Notes: generated from the sequence alone by a model not told the origin. A stretch of DNA of 39,243 nucleotides from Rhodothermia bacterium (GCA_030428385.1 JAUIDY010000054.1:1-39243), one strand, 5' to 3'; positions 30,501-39,159 are shown, counted from the first letter of the stretch. Numbers and translations: made by a program.

Positions 30501-33417
30501 CCGCGGCGTCCAGTTGCTGCATTTGCTCTTCCACCAACAGCCGCACGTTTTCGGGCACCTCCGTTGCCAGCTTGTCCAGCGGGGTTTGGAGTTTCCAGGT
30601 TGATCCTTCCTGCACCACATGGCCGTGGTTCACCCAAGCGTCCACCACGTTACCCATAAACAAGGCATTGCCATCGGTGCGTTCATGCAACACCGGGGCC
30701 AGCACCGAAGGCAGGGTGGAGCCGGGGAAGCACTGGGCCAGGTAGGTCTCCACGTGGGCAGGTTGCAACAACGGCACTGCCTGTTGCTCGGCATAGCCGC
30801 GCTGAGGCAACACATGCAGGGCATGCAGCGGATGCGCTGGATCGAGGGCATCGGCGGGGCGGTAGGTGCCAATGAGGAGCAAACGCGCCGGTTCAGTGCG
30901 CCGTGCCAGCCGAACGAGCAGATCGATGGTCGACGGGTCGCTCCAGTGCAGGTCTTCGATGACCAGCACCAGCGGGTGTTCGTGGGCACAGATCTCCATC
31001 GCCTCGGTCATCTCGCGGAGCATGCGCTCTTTGGTGGCACCGAGCACGCGCACCTGCAACTCCTCGTACAGGGCCGTATCCACCAGCCCGGGCATCTGGA
31101 CGAGCCACGTGGGTGCTTGCTGGGCGAGGAGATGAACCAGCTTGTCGCCCGCCGTCTTGCGGCAAAGCCGCGCCACGGCTTCGAGCACGGGCATGTAGGC
31201 TTCGCCGGCGCCCCGGTGTTCCAGACACTGCCCGTGCCCGATCCACAGCGAAGGGGTGGAGCGGATCGATGCCAGAAACGCTTCGATGAGGGTTGTTTTG
31301 CCCATGCCTGCTTCGCCTGTAAGCAACACCATCTGTCGGCGGCCTTGCAGCGCCAGGTGGAGCCGGTCGTGCAAAAAGGCGAGTTCGTCTGTTCGTCCTA
31401 CCACCCGTTCGACATGGGTGCCCGTGGGGACACCGGAGTTTGAGGTGGAGGGCGCTATGGGGCCGAACGCCTCGGCGGGCGGTAGGGCGGGGTCGGGAGG
31501 GGATGGAAACGACAGGTCCGCCAGGTGGTGGACCACGGCCTCCGCCGAGGCAAGCCGGGCGGTGCGGTCTTTCTGGAGCATCTGCTCCACAAGGTGGGCT
31601 ACGGCGTCGGGCACCTCAGGGCGCAGCGACTGCACCGGGGCGGGGTCCTCATGCAAAATGGCGTTGAGGATGGCATAGTCGTAGGCCCCCGTAAACGGGC
31701 GCTCTCCGGTTAGCATCTGATAGAGCACCACGCCGAGGCTCCAGAGGTCGGCGCGGTGGTCGACGGGCTGGTGGCGGACCTGCTCGGGGCTCATGTAGGC
31801 AATCGTCCCCACCAGTTGCCCCGTGCGGGTCAGCTTCACGTCTTCCACCTTGGCGATGCCGAAGTCGAGCAGCTTAACCTCGCCGTGGGTGGTCACGGCC
31901 ACGTTGGCGGGCTTGATGTCGCGGTGGATGACCCCGGCGGCATGGGCCCGCGCCAGCCCCGCCGCCATCTGGCGGGCATAATGGAGGGCGTCGGAAAGGG
32001 GAATGGGGCCGTGTACTACTTTTTCCTGAAGCGTCTCGCCTTCATAAAAGGCCATCGCGATGCACAGCCGCCCATCGTTGTCCTCCACGATGTCATAGAT
32101 GGTGCAGATGTTGGGATGGTCGAGCGACGACGCGATCCGGGCCTCATGCACAAACCGCTGCTTGGCCTCAGGATGGTCGCTCACATGGGGCGGCAAAAAC
32201 TTTAGGGCCACAATGCGGCCTAGCCGTTGGTCGCGGGCCTTGTACACGACGCCCATGCCGCCCTTGCCCAGCGGCTCCAGCATCTCATAGTGCAGGATGT
32301 GCGGAGGTGGGGAGGCGGGCGCGGCTATTTCCCATGCATCAGAGGCGGGGGCGAGGCTATCGGTGCGCTCCACTCCTAAAAAGTCGTACACCGAATCCAC
32401 AAACTGAGCCCACGCGGGCTCGTGTGCGAGCAACAAGTGGTTGTTGCTTTCGAGCGGCACAAACTGCGCTTCGGGGATCAGGGTGGCGAGCAGGCGGCCT
32501 TCCTTGCGGGGAATGAGGCGATCGTCCCGCGCATGAAGGACGAGGGTGGGCACGCTCACCTGCTGGGCCGCCTCCAGCACATTCATTTCGGCAAAACTGC
32601 TGATGAGGGCGGCGGCGTTTTCGGGAGAGGTGGTGATGCGTTGCAGTTCGTTGAACCACCGCATGTGTTCGGCGGAGCCCTCGGGGATAAACAGGCTGGT
32701 GAACACCTGCCGAAAGGCTTCATGGTCCTGTCCCCAGCCATAGCGGATGACGGGCATCATCATCTCGGTGGCGTCGTTGACGGTTTGTCCCCGAAAGCGC
32801 CATCCCCGTCCAAAGGCCCCATGCAGGATGAGGTGGCTGACCTTTTCCGGGTGCTTCACCGCATAGGCGATGGCAATGGCACCGCCCTGCGAGATGCCCA
32901 GCAGCGGAAAGCGTTCCAGTCCCAGCGCGTCCACCACCGTTTCGAGGTCCTGCACCCACGCGTCGAGGGAGTAGTCCTTCACGTCCCAGTCCGAGAGGCC
33001 ACAGCCGCGTTCGTCGTAGCGCACCAGCGTATGGTAGCGCGAGAGCGCCTGCATCCAGTGTTTCCAGACGGGACTTTCCCACTCGAATTCCAGGTGGGTG
33101 AGCCAGTTGGCCACCTTCACGAGGGGCGGCCCATCGCCCACGGTGGCATAGGCGAGGCGGGTGCCATCGGCGGCGGTGCAGAACTGAACCTGCTGGGAGG
33201 GCGTGACGGACGGCGGGGCGGGCTTGAGTTGAACGGCGGGCTTTTCGAGGAAACCATCACTTTCGGCTTCTTCATCGGCCTCCAGCAGGCTTTGCAACTC
33301 CACCCGCAGGTCGGTGTCATCGGCGCACGCTGCATCCAGAAAGGCCCCCCGCTCCTCCGGCGGGTACATTTTGGCAGCGCGGAACAGCCATTCCAAACGG
33401 TCGAGGTGGGGGGTCAT
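27571..33417 (-). CDS. Giant signalling protein: alpha/beta hydrolase - Ser/Thr kinase - AAA ATPase - TPR - TolB-like - TPR
   Basis: The 1948-residue protein has a helical N-terminal module (1-60) like that of the sigma-linked kinase. An alpha/beta hydrolase (80-350) has nucleophile Ser176 in GISQGG, Asp298/299 and His327. A Hanks-type kinase (375-635) has GKGGMGVVYK, Lys406, Asp500 in HRD, Asp518 in DFG and SPEQ. A predicted STAND/AAA ATPase (670-1050) has Walker A GEAGMGKTT (701-709) and Walker B VLVIEDLHW (817-825). TPR-like helices occupy 1080-1500, a TolB-like domain common in adenylate cyclases occupies 1524-1650 (SIAVLPFSDMSP, LEGSVRKAGNQLRITVQLI), and further TPRs reach the end. No signal or clear membrane helix: cytoplasmic. 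ATG 33417 fits the N-terminal module better than the start nine codons upstream. Confidence 0.9.
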   Translation of the reverse strand: MTPHLDRLEWLFRAAKMYPPEERGAFLDAACADDTDLRVELQSLLEADEEAESDGFLEKPAVQLKPAPPSVTPSQQVQFCTAADGTRLAYATVGDGPPLVKVANWLTHLEFEWESPVWKHWMQALSRYHTLVRYDERGCGLSDWDVKDYSLDAWVQDLETVVDALGLERFPLLGISQGGAIAIAYAVKHPEKVSHLILHGAFGRGWRFRGQTVNDATEMMMPVIRYGWGQDHEAFRQVFTSLFIPEGSAEHMRWFNELQRITTSPENAAALISSFAEMNVLEAAQQVSVPTLVLHARDDRLIPRKEGRLLATLIPEAQFVPLESNNHLLLAHEPAWAQFVDSVYDFLGVERTDSLAPASDAWEIAAPASPPPHILHYEMLEPLGKGGMGVVYKARDQRLGRIVALKFLPPHVSDHPEAKQRFVHEARIASSLDHPNICTIYDIVEDNDGRLCIAMAFYEGETLQEKVVHGPIPLSDALHYARQMAAGLARAHAAGVIHRDIKPANVAVTTHGEVKLLDFGIAKVEDVKLTRTGQLVGTIAYMSPEQVRHQPVDHRADLWSLGVVLYQMLTGERPFTGAYDYAILNAILHEDPAPVQSLRPEVPDAVAHLVEQMLQKDRTARLASAEAVVHHLADLSFPSPPDPALPPAEAFGPIAPSTSNSGVPTGTHVERVVGRTDELAFLHDRLHLALQGRRQMVLLTGEAGMGKTTLIEAFLASIRSTPSLWIGHGQCLEHRGAGEAYMPVLEAVARLCRKTAGDKLVHLLAQQAPTWLVQMPGLVDTALYEELQVRVLGATKERMLREMTEAMEICAHEHPLVLVIEDLHWSDPSTIDLLVRLARRTEPARLLLIGTYRPADALDPAHPLHALHVLPQRGYAEQQAVPLLQPAHVETYLAQCFPGSTLPSVLAPVLHERTDGNALFMGNVVDAWVNHGHVVQEGSTWKLQTPLDKLATEVPENVRLLVEEQMQQLDAADRDVLEAASIVGVGFSAAAVAPLLHHTEETIEARCEALVQRRRFLRSRGTADWPDGTLTGRYAFTHALYQEVLYQQIPPARRVRWHRLVGHRLETAYADEVAQHAAELALHFIRGREFAHAVTHLYAAARQAMRRSAHPEAVDHLEQGFALLENLPQDTVRLELELKLQALLGPILILTKGWAAPDAEAAFLRADVLCSQLDNPPQQPGIIQALASLYELQGQFDRSEKIATERLLTPEGPMILEAHELLACSLFHQGRFARALEHAEQGLTLFNPQKHDALSAFMGDNPGISCLTWGALSHWFLGYPDQALVQFEHALHLNQNPDHLYNLAHVQEQAAVFYQCRGEVRLTREWADATIAVAERQGFPYRVATGSILQGWAMACDDGADQKQADEGVRLIQEGMAHCERNGARMDRPYYLGLLAEALHHAGRTPEGLLALQEALDELGNFRRYFYKAELHRLQGVLQETHQPAVAVAAYREAIAVAQLQRSKTMELRAATSLATWMHRQGQAEGARAVLVPLYAWFTEGFDTPDLVNARTVLDALPTEPIIPSIAVLPFSDMSPARDQGYFCEGVAEEIINALTRLEGLQVASRTSSFLFKDATLDIRAIGEQLNVDTVLEGSVRKAGNQLRITVQLINTADGYHRWSERYDREVADIFAVQDEIAEHTARMLRGMLTPDDRDALHQSTPTHVEAYEYYLKGRQFLYETNVDDLEHALRLFARAIDIDPTYAPAHAACVYVYYFRDKWVQASAETAQKAMKISQHTLSLAPHLAESHVARGLALDLAGEYHAAEAALQEAVTINPKLYDAHYFYARLSFKQGKYEQAAVHFKEASELDPREFQSASLLALVYEALDAKDLAQAQRKRSLQRVERHLEFNPDNLRALYLGGSTLIRLGEKEQGLAYIERALALGPENPTVMWNAACGFARAGALERALDCLERAIDQGIAHREWVEHDPDMDPLRDNPRFQELIQRM

Positions 33418-33558
33418 GCCAGAAACAGTACCTGTCAGACGCAAAAAAGCGGGTGGGGCACCGGTCGCGCCCTCCGAATCCTACCGCTGCGATACGATAC
33501 AAAAAATCGCTGAATCGTTTTGTGTTTTCTTTCGCTTACGGCTCCCGATAGGCGGTGG

Positions 33559-34062
33559 TTACCATCCCGGCACGCCGCGCTGTTCGGCGTAATAGAACAG
33601 CAGATCCACGTTGCCCGGCGTATAGCCCAGCATGCGCAGCAGCAGCGCCACCTGCCCCCGGTGGTGCACGGCGTGGTTGGCGGCATGGTGCATCAACTCA
33701 CCGAGGGGCAGCGCACGCGGGGCCGTGCCCACGTATTCCACCGTCCGCGAAAGGTCGGCGTCGGTGAGGGCAGTCAGGAAGGTGCGGACGTAGCCTTCGA
33801 CGGTTGCCCAGGCGTTGATGAGGGAGGCGGCATCGGGGTAGTCGCTGGGCACGAGGCGAGCGGGACGAGCGGGGCCTCCACATCGGCTGAGCCATCCCCA
33901 CTCCGTGCTGAGCATGTGCACCAGCGTGTTGCGCAGCGAGCCGTAGCTTCCGGCAACGTGTTGTGTGAACGCGTCGGGCGGGAGTTGCTGGATAACGGCG
34001 AAGAATTTCTGGTTGGCCCAGTAGCTGTAGTCGTAGAGGGTGGTTAGGTGTTGGACGGTCAT
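33559..34062 (-). CDS. DinB-family metal-dependent protein
   Basis: The 167-residue product is a four-helix DinB/YfiT-like protein of usual length. The metal-binding histidine triad is present: His49 in NTLVHMLSTEWGW, and His130 and His134 in HAANHAVHHRGQV. Members are predicted metal-dependent hydrolases or thiol transferases (bacillithiol-type); the substrate here is unknown. The ATG at 34062 starts directly with the first helix (MTVQHLTTLYDYSYWANQ); the longer frame from 34146 adds unrelated sequence. It lies 141 bp upstream of the giant kinase, which may or may not be co-transcribed with it. Confidence 0.87.
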   Translation of the reverse strand: MTVQHLTTLYDYSYWANQKFFAVIQQLPPDAFTQHVAGSYGSLRNTLVHMLSTEWGWLSRCGGPARPARLVPSDYPDAASLINAWATVEGYVRTFLTALTDADLSRTVEYVGTAPRALPLGELMHHAANHAVHHRGQVALLLRMLGYTPGNVDLLFYYAEQRGVPGW

Positions 34063-34363
34063 GGGGGTTGGGGAAAGGGAGCTTGTGCAAGAAAGAGTTT
34101 GGCTTTGGCAAAATCGGTGGCGGGGAGAGTGGACGGAGCAACACACACAACACGCCTATTGCTCCGTGGACGTTAGAAAAAGCAATGCTGCCAGCACCGG
34201 GCACCAGCGTCCCATTCCCGGCAAGCGCGACGGGAAGAAGCCCGTGCGTTTAGCCGGTGGGCGATCAGCACCGCGTCTATCGAACAGCGAAGCGTGTACC
34301 GCCCAGCGGGTACGGATCGTGCGGCGGACGGGCTTGGTGGGATTGAATGGGACAAGGCGTTTG

Positions 34364-34385
34364 GTCCTTTCCGCTGTGAAAGGAC
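34364..34385. repeat. Hairpin repeat, copy 1
   Basis: GTCCTTTC (34364-34371) pairs with GAAAGGAC (34378-34385) around a six-base loop. Outer TTGGT (34361-34365 region) and ACCAA after the stem extend the symmetry. It shares size, loop length and the CTTTC/GAAAG core with the hairpin at 34475-34496. Confidence 0.6.
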
Positions 34386-34474
34386 GAAAAACCAACACGC
34401 GTGCAGGATGCTCATGAGCCTGTTAACGAGCAGCCACGTCCTAAGGGTCATGCCGAAGCAACCACTTTACCCTT

Positions 34475-34496
34475 GTTCTTTCAAGGACGAAAGAAC
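34475..34496. repeat. Hairpin repeat, copy 2
   Basis: GTTCTTTC (34475-34482) pairs with GAAAGAAC (34489-34496) around AAGGAC, again an 8-bp stem and 6-base loop, followed by CAAC as in copy 1. The two differ by compensating changes in the stem, so the fold rather than the exact bases is kept. Confidence 0.6.
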
Positions 34497-34735
34497 CAAC
34501 GTCCTGCCGCCTCCGAAACGCACGAACCCCGATCCACCCCCACCTATTCCGTACCCAACGGGCACAAAACACGACCCAAACTGAAACGCCTCGGTGATGC
34601 CCATTGGCTAAACGCACCGGGGTTCCCCCCACCGCGCCCTCGCCACGGAGGCGGCACCGGTGCTCGGTTCCAGCGTTGCGTCATGCGATGAGCGGGAGAA
34701 CGGCTTCTTTCAATATGTGGCGCTGCTGTGTTCGC

Positions 34736-35917
34736 CTACCTATTCCCCAACTGCTTTTTCAGGCGCTCCAGGTTGCCGCAGTAGACCGACGTGTTTGGGT
34801 GATTGGCGGTGCGGGCGCGGGTGCAGGCGGTTTCGTAGGCGGCCTTCGCCTTGTCGTGTTCCTCGGCGGCATCATAGCCATCGCCGAGGCTGTCGTAGGC
34901 GTTGATGGAAGCGGGATAGGCTTCGACGTTGCGCGTGAACACCGCGATGGCGTCCTGTGCCCGTCCTTGCCCTAGTAAGCCATAGCCCAACTGATTGACG
35001 AGGTTTTCCGGCGTAGGAATGGCATAGCCGAACCGCTCGCTCAGGCTGGCAAAATGCGCATCAATGGCGGCGAGGCCGCCCTTTTCGAATAGCGCCATCG
35101 GGTTGGCGATATCCCAGCCTGCGTACAGCATCTCTAGCCCGTCGTAGGTGCTGCGGTGGGGGATGGAGCCATGTGTCTCTTCCTCCATCAGTTCGAAGTG
35201 CCAGGTGAACGTGTCGGGTGCTTTTTCTTCGAAGATGCCCGCTAGTCCCCAAGCCCCGCCCAGCATGCTGCCGCCTTCGTTGCCCATCGTCATGTACATA
35301 AACGCGTTGAGGTCGGGCTGTGTGTCGAAAAACGCATCGGCGATAGGAAGCAGGCCCTTGTTGTCCCACCACATACTGGGGCTGATGGCAATGTGGGCAT
35401 CGAAGAGATCGGGGCGGGTGAGCAGGGCATGCACCGAAAAAAGGCCGCCAAAAGAATGGCCCACCAGAATCTTGTAGGGCGCGGTGCGGTAGCGGGTCTC
35501 CACAAACGGCATCAGTTCGTCGGCAATAAATGCCAGAAACGTGTCTGCGCCGCCTGCGGTGGGGAAACGTTCATCGTCGGCGGGCGGCGTCAGGTCGCGG
35601 GTGCGGTCGGTGTTGGGCAGGCCGATGATGAGAACCGGCGGCATCTTGCCGTTCTGTGAGAGAAACTGGGTGATGCCTGCGGTGTGAAGCAGGTGCGCAT
35701 CGCCATCGAGCAGATACAGCACGGGATAATGGGTGTCGCTCTGGTCATAATCAGAGGGTTTGTAGACCAGCACGGGGCGCTTTTCCTGGAGCACCTCGGA
35801 GTGGATGCTCAGTTTTTCGCCCAGCGGGATGGGTTCGGCTTCCTGCGCACGGGCATCGGTGGGGGCCAGCAAGAGGAGAAGAATGGGCAGGAAGACAATC
35901 AGAAAAGGATGTTTCAT
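34736..35917 (-). CDS. Secreted PF00756-type esterase with TPR tail
   Basis: The 393-residue protein has a signal peptide (cleavage after ARA, about residue 24) and an alpha/beta-hydrolase of the putative-esterase (Fes/IroE/antigen-85-like) family. Key parts are VLYLLDGD (66-73), nucleophile Ser155 in GHSFGG and His249 in ETHGS. Residues about 300-390 form TPR-like helices (AINAYDSLGDGYDAAEEHDKAKAAYETAC pattern), a common tail in Bacteroidota esterases. It is probably periplasmic, hydrolysing an ester or ester-linked siderophore; substrate unknown. It is the last gene of the operon that begins with the two T9SS proteins; its start is 12 bases after the propeller stop. Confidence 0.87.
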   Translation of the reverse strand: MKHPFLIVFLPILLLLLAPTDARAQEAEPIPLGEKLSIHSEVLQEKRPVLVYKPSDYDQSDTHYPVLYLLDGDAHLLHTAGITQFLSQNGKMPPVLIIGLPNTDRTRDLTPPADDERFPTAGGADTFLAFIADELMPFVETRYRTAPYKILVGHSFGGLFSVHALLTRPDLFDAHIAISPSMWWDNKGLLPIADAFFDTQPDLNAFMYMTMGNEGGSMLGGAWGLAGIFEEKAPDTFTWHFELMEEETHGSIPHRSTYDGLEMLYAGWDIANPMALFEKGGLAAIDAHFASLSERFGYAIPTPENLVNQLGYGLLGQGRAQDAIAVFTRNVEAYPASINAYDSLGDGYDAAEEHDKAKAAYETACTRARTANHPNTSVYCGNLERLKKQLGNR

Positions 35918-35929
35918 GTAGGGTGGAGA

Positions 35930-38158
35930 TTAATGCAAAACGATCAGTTGACGCGTCTGGGTGTATGTCTCATGGACACCCTTGGCGACGACGCGGTAAG
36001 AATAAACCCCGGAAGATAAGGAAGCGGCATCCAACGATACAGCATGAGGGCCCGCGGCCACCGGCCCCACTGCGTGTGTCAACACCATCCGCCCGAGCAG
36101 GTCGAAGACCTCAACGCGCACGTCGGCAGGCGTGGGCAGGGTGAAGCGGAGCGTTGTGGTTTCGCGGAAAGGGTTGGGGTAGTTTGGCTCCAGCATTCCA
36201 TGTTGAGGAAGGCCCGGGAAAGGGGGAGAGAGGGCCGTGCCTTGGTCCCCTGTAGTAAGATGCAGGATGGTGCCGCCGCCGCCGCTGATCCACCCGGTGT
36301 GTTCGTCGGCAAAGTCGATGCCGAGTAGGATGTTGGTGGTGCCACTTGGTTCAGGCACCCACGTCTGCCCACCATCAGAAGAATGGAGCAGTATGCCGAA
36401 CTGCCCAACAATCCACCCCTGCATGGGACTACTGAAGGCAATGTCATACAGCGCATGAAAGGTGCCACTTGACAGCGGCACCCACGTTGAACCGCCATCA
36501 TTGGTATGCAGGAGTGTCCCACTGTCGCCCACGGCCCAGCCGTTCTGTGCATCTGCAAAATAGACGCTTCGTAGCAGACGCGCGGTGCCACTTAGCTGCG
36601 GCACCCACATTTGTCCGCCATCGGTGGTGTGCAGGATGGTGCCTTGATTGCCCACCACCCAACCCTGTTCGGTGTCTACAAAAGCTATCCCTTCGAGACT
36701 AACGCTGACGCCGCTGTCCTGCGGCTCCCACGTTTCCGCGCCATCGTCAGTGTGCAGGATGATGCCGTTTGTGCCCGCCACCCAGCCATGCAGCGTATCG
36801 GGAAACGCCAACGTGGTAAACTCCCCATCGACGCCCAGGTCAAACGATTCCCAATAGACCTCCAGGCTATCGGCCATGGGATACGTGGGCACCGCATCCT
36901 GCCCAAAAGCAAGCCCGAATCTTAAGCCAACGAGGATGGCAAGGCATTGCACGTAGGTGCGTTTCACTTCGTCCAGGTCGCTCTCAGAAACGCCTGCTTT
37001 TACAATGCCTTTGCACGGAAAATCATCAGCGGTCTTTCCTCGGTTATCGTAAAAGGATTGCTGCCATGTCATTCCGCCATTTCCTGAAAGGTAGGCATGG
37101 GTGGACGGGCCGCTCACAACAACCGTATCCGCCGAATGGGCCGCCACCCCCCAGAAGGTATCCGTTGGTCCGCTAACCTGAGACCTCCAACTGGCCCCGC
37201 CATCCGTCGTTTGTTGAATATCACCCGCTACCCCTACGAGCCAACCCGTGTCCGCCGTGGCAAAATGAACACCCAAGAGGTCAACCAGGGCACCCGTAGC
37301 CACCAACGTCCAGGTAACTCCGCCATCGGTGGTGCGGCGGATGGCCGTGCCTTCGGCGGTGGATTGTGTCGACGCGATCCACCCGTGGGCGGCATCGGCG
37401 AAGTAGACATCAGTGAGCAGCGCGGGCCCGCCGACGTTATCCTGTGGCGTCCATGTCGCGCCGCCATCGGTCGTGTGCAGGATGGTGCCGCTATTTCCTA
37501 CCACCCACCCGGTTGTCGCGTTGATGAAATGCAGCGCCGAGAACTGGATGGCATTCGGGTCTACCCCGGCGTCTTGAGGCGTCCAGGTGGTGCCGCCATC
37601 ACTCGTGTGGAGGATCATCCCAAAACGACCCACCGCCCAGCCCGTCTGTGCGTCCGCGAAGTAAACATCGGTGAGATTGGTCCGATTGGGGTCGGTGTTG
37701 GTAGCCTGTGGGGTCCAGGTGGTACCGCCATCGGCGGTATGCAGGATCGTCCGTGACCCCACGGCCCAGCCGGTTTGCGTGTCCACGAAATGAATGCCAT
37801 AAACAAAATCAGCCAGCGCGGCTTCCTGGATCGTCCACGTTATGCCGCCATCGTTGGTACGAATAATGGTGCGTTCGCCGACGGCCCAGCCAGTTTGTGC
37901 GTTGATGAAGTGCATCCCGCTCAGGCTCGTGGACGTCCCGCTTGTTTGAACAGCCCATGTTGCCCCCCCATCTGCCGTATGCACAATCGTTCCGGTTTCC
38001 CCCACCGCCCATCCGGTTTGACTATCCACAAAGTGAACCGCGTTAAGTGGGTTGCCTTGCGGAAGGGGATTTTGCCACGTCACGCGGGGTTGTTGTGCGA
38101 AGGCATAGGCAGGGATAAGCAGAAGGAGGAACGGGATGCTACGATACACGGGCTTCAT
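35930..38158 (-). CDS. Secreted YCF48-type propeller protein with T9SS sorting domain
   Basis: This 742-residue protein has a signal peptide (AYAFA, residue 21), then about eight YCF48/sialidase-like repeats (30-365; each with GWAVG-x-TILHT-x-DGG-x-TW). A non-repeat stretch (368-440) is followed by five more repeats (445-635) and a T9SS type A sorting domain (655-742; NYPNPFRETTTLRFTLP, DLLGRMV, SGVYSYRV). The stretch includes VKRTYVQCLAILVGLRFG (398-415), which looks like a signal peptide beginning at a GTG codon (36967). The gene may thus be two fused propeller genes, or a second gene may start there. It should be exported and attached to the cell surface through T9SS. It starts 23 bases after the DUF4397 gene. 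Confidence 0.88.
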   Translation of the reverse strand: MKPVYRSIPFLLLLIPAYAFAQQPRVTWQNPLPQGNPLNAVHFVDSQTGWAVGETGTIVHTADGGATWAVQTSGTSTSLSGMHFINAQTGWAVGERTIIRTNDGGITWTIQEAALADFVYGIHFVDTQTGWAVGSRTILHTADGGTTWTPQATNTDPNRTNLTDVYFADAQTGWAVGRFGMILHTSDGGTTWTPQDAGVDPNAIQFSALHFINATTGWVVGNSGTILHTTDGGATWTPQDNVGGPALLTDVYFADAAHGWIASTQSTAEGTAIRRTTDGGVTWTLVATGALVDLLGVHFATADTGWLVGVAGDIQQTTDGGASWRSQVSGPTDTFWGVAAHSADTVVVSGPSTHAYLSGNGGMTWQQSFYDNRGKTADDFPCKGIVKAGVSESDLDEVKRTYVQCLAILVGLRFGLAFGQDAVPTYPMADSLEVYWESFDLGVDGEFTTLAFPDTLHGWVAGTNGIILHTDDGAETWEPQDSGVSVSLEGIAFVDTEQGWVVGNQGTILHTTDGGQMWVPQLSGTARLLRSVYFADAQNGWAVGDSGTLLHTNDGGSTWVPLSSGTFHALYDIAFSSPMQGWIVGQFGILLHSSDGGQTWVPEPSGTTNILLGIDFADEHTGWISGGGGTILHLTTGDQGTALSPPFPGLPQHGMLEPNYPNPFRETTTLRFTLPTPADVRVEVFDLLGRMVLTHAVGPVAAGPHAVSLDAASLSSGVYSYRVVAKGVHETYTQTRQLIVLH

Positions 38159-38181
38159 ACATCACCTCATGGTTCCAAGGG

Positions 38182-39159
38182 CTAGTTCAGGAGGACAAAC
38201 TGGCTTGTCTGGGTGTACGTCTCTGCGGCACCTTCGGCGACGACGCGGTACACATATACGCCGGAAGACAACGCCGCCGCCTCCAGCAGCACTGCATGGC
38301 GGCCCGTTACTACCGGCCCCACCGTTTGAGTCAAAACCACCCGTCCCAAGAGGTCGAAGACCTCAACACGCACGGTGGCAGGGGCGGGTATGGTGAAGCG
38401 GAGGGTGGTGGTCTCGTGAAAAGGGTTGGGGTAGTTGTCTTCCAGTATCAAGCGGTCTACAGAGGGCACCGACGGTTCGGAAGCGGTCACCACGGGCACG
38501 TCGAGGGTGTTGCCGGCGGCATCAAAGGCGAGCAGCGCGACGGTTTCTTGTTTGCCGCCCTCCGCTTCCACAGGCACCAGCGCCATCGTCAGTGCTTCGC
38601 CCTGATGGGCACTCAGGTCCACGCGGAAGAGGTCGATCACCGTACCGTCGGTGGTGGTCACTTGCACGTCGTGAATGTCGGGCGAAAGGGTGGCATAGCC
38701 GGTGAGATCGCGAGGGGCAACATCATCGAACAGCACGGTGCCATCGGCGAGGCGGAGATCGAAGGCGGGGGCGCTGAAGGCCGTGTGGGCGAGAAAGAAC
38801 TCGACCTGGGAGGGGTTTTCGGCTACGGTGCGCACGTCGTGCTTAACGAGCAGGTCGATGCTGTCGGGTTCGACTTCCACGAACAGCAGGGCACTGGCGT
38901 CGGGCACATAGGCGTCTTCATCATCAATATCGCCCACGAGAAAAAGGGGCTGGAAAGTTTCGAGAGGCGCACTGTTGCCGGGTGCGGTGCTTTCTACGAT
39001 ATCAATTTGGGGTTCCAGGCGCGGTAGTTCAAATGACAAACCGCCCGTAGAGGTATTCAACGGCAGGTCGTTCGCCACCTGCTGGCTGTCTACGTAAATG
39101 TCGAGGGCGTTCTCTTGCTTGCGTTTTGGAGCCACACCAATAAACATGTAAAAGACACT
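38182..39159 (-). CDS. DUF4397/T9SS sorting-domain protein, 5' truncated by an IS
   Basis: The visible frame encodes a DUF4397-like beta domain near its start (ALDIYVDSQQVANDLPL), more beta-rich sequence, and a T9SS type A sorting domain at the C-terminus (NYPNPFHETTTLRFTIP, DLLGRVVLTQ, SGVYVYRV), closely similar to that of the next gene. There is no signal peptide. The frame stays open upstream of the first ATG (39147) until the IS boundary at 39161, and even through the IS to the window edge. So the true 5' part, with the signal, was very probably cut off by the IS insertion. The remaining piece would not be exported if translated from 39147. It is followed by the propeller and esterase genes. 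Confidence 0.8.
   Translation of the reverse strand, partial: SVFYMFIGVAPKRKQENALDIYVDSQQVANDLPLNTSTGGLSFELPRLEPQIDIVESTAPGNSAPLETFQPLFLVGDIDDEDAYVPDASALLFVEVEPDSIDLLVKHDVRTVAENPSQVEFFLAHTAFSAPAFDLRLADGTVLFDDVAPRDLTGYATLSPDIHDVQVTTTDGTVIDLFRVDLSAHQGEALTMALVPVEAEGGKQETVALLAFDAAGNTLDVPVVTASEPSVPSVDRLILEDNYPNPFHETTTLRFTIPAPATVRVEVFDLLGRVVLTQTVGPVVTGRHAVLLEAAALSSGVYVYRVVAEGAAETYTQTSQFVLLN

Larger units (their letters stand above)
34063..34735. other. 673-bp non-coding region with two matching hairpins
   Basis: No convincing gene is present: the open frames here are short and lack family resemblance. The region contains two hairpins of the same design (34364-34385 and 34475-34496; separate entries). 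It may hold promoters for the DinB gene. The higher density of short repeats and weaker coding signal suggest remnants of repeats. Confidence 0.5.

Noticed and set aside
32422-33513. A 363-residue plus-strand frame over the giant kinase
   Set aside because: It is antisense to the hydrolase domain with its intact catalytic residues; no motifs.
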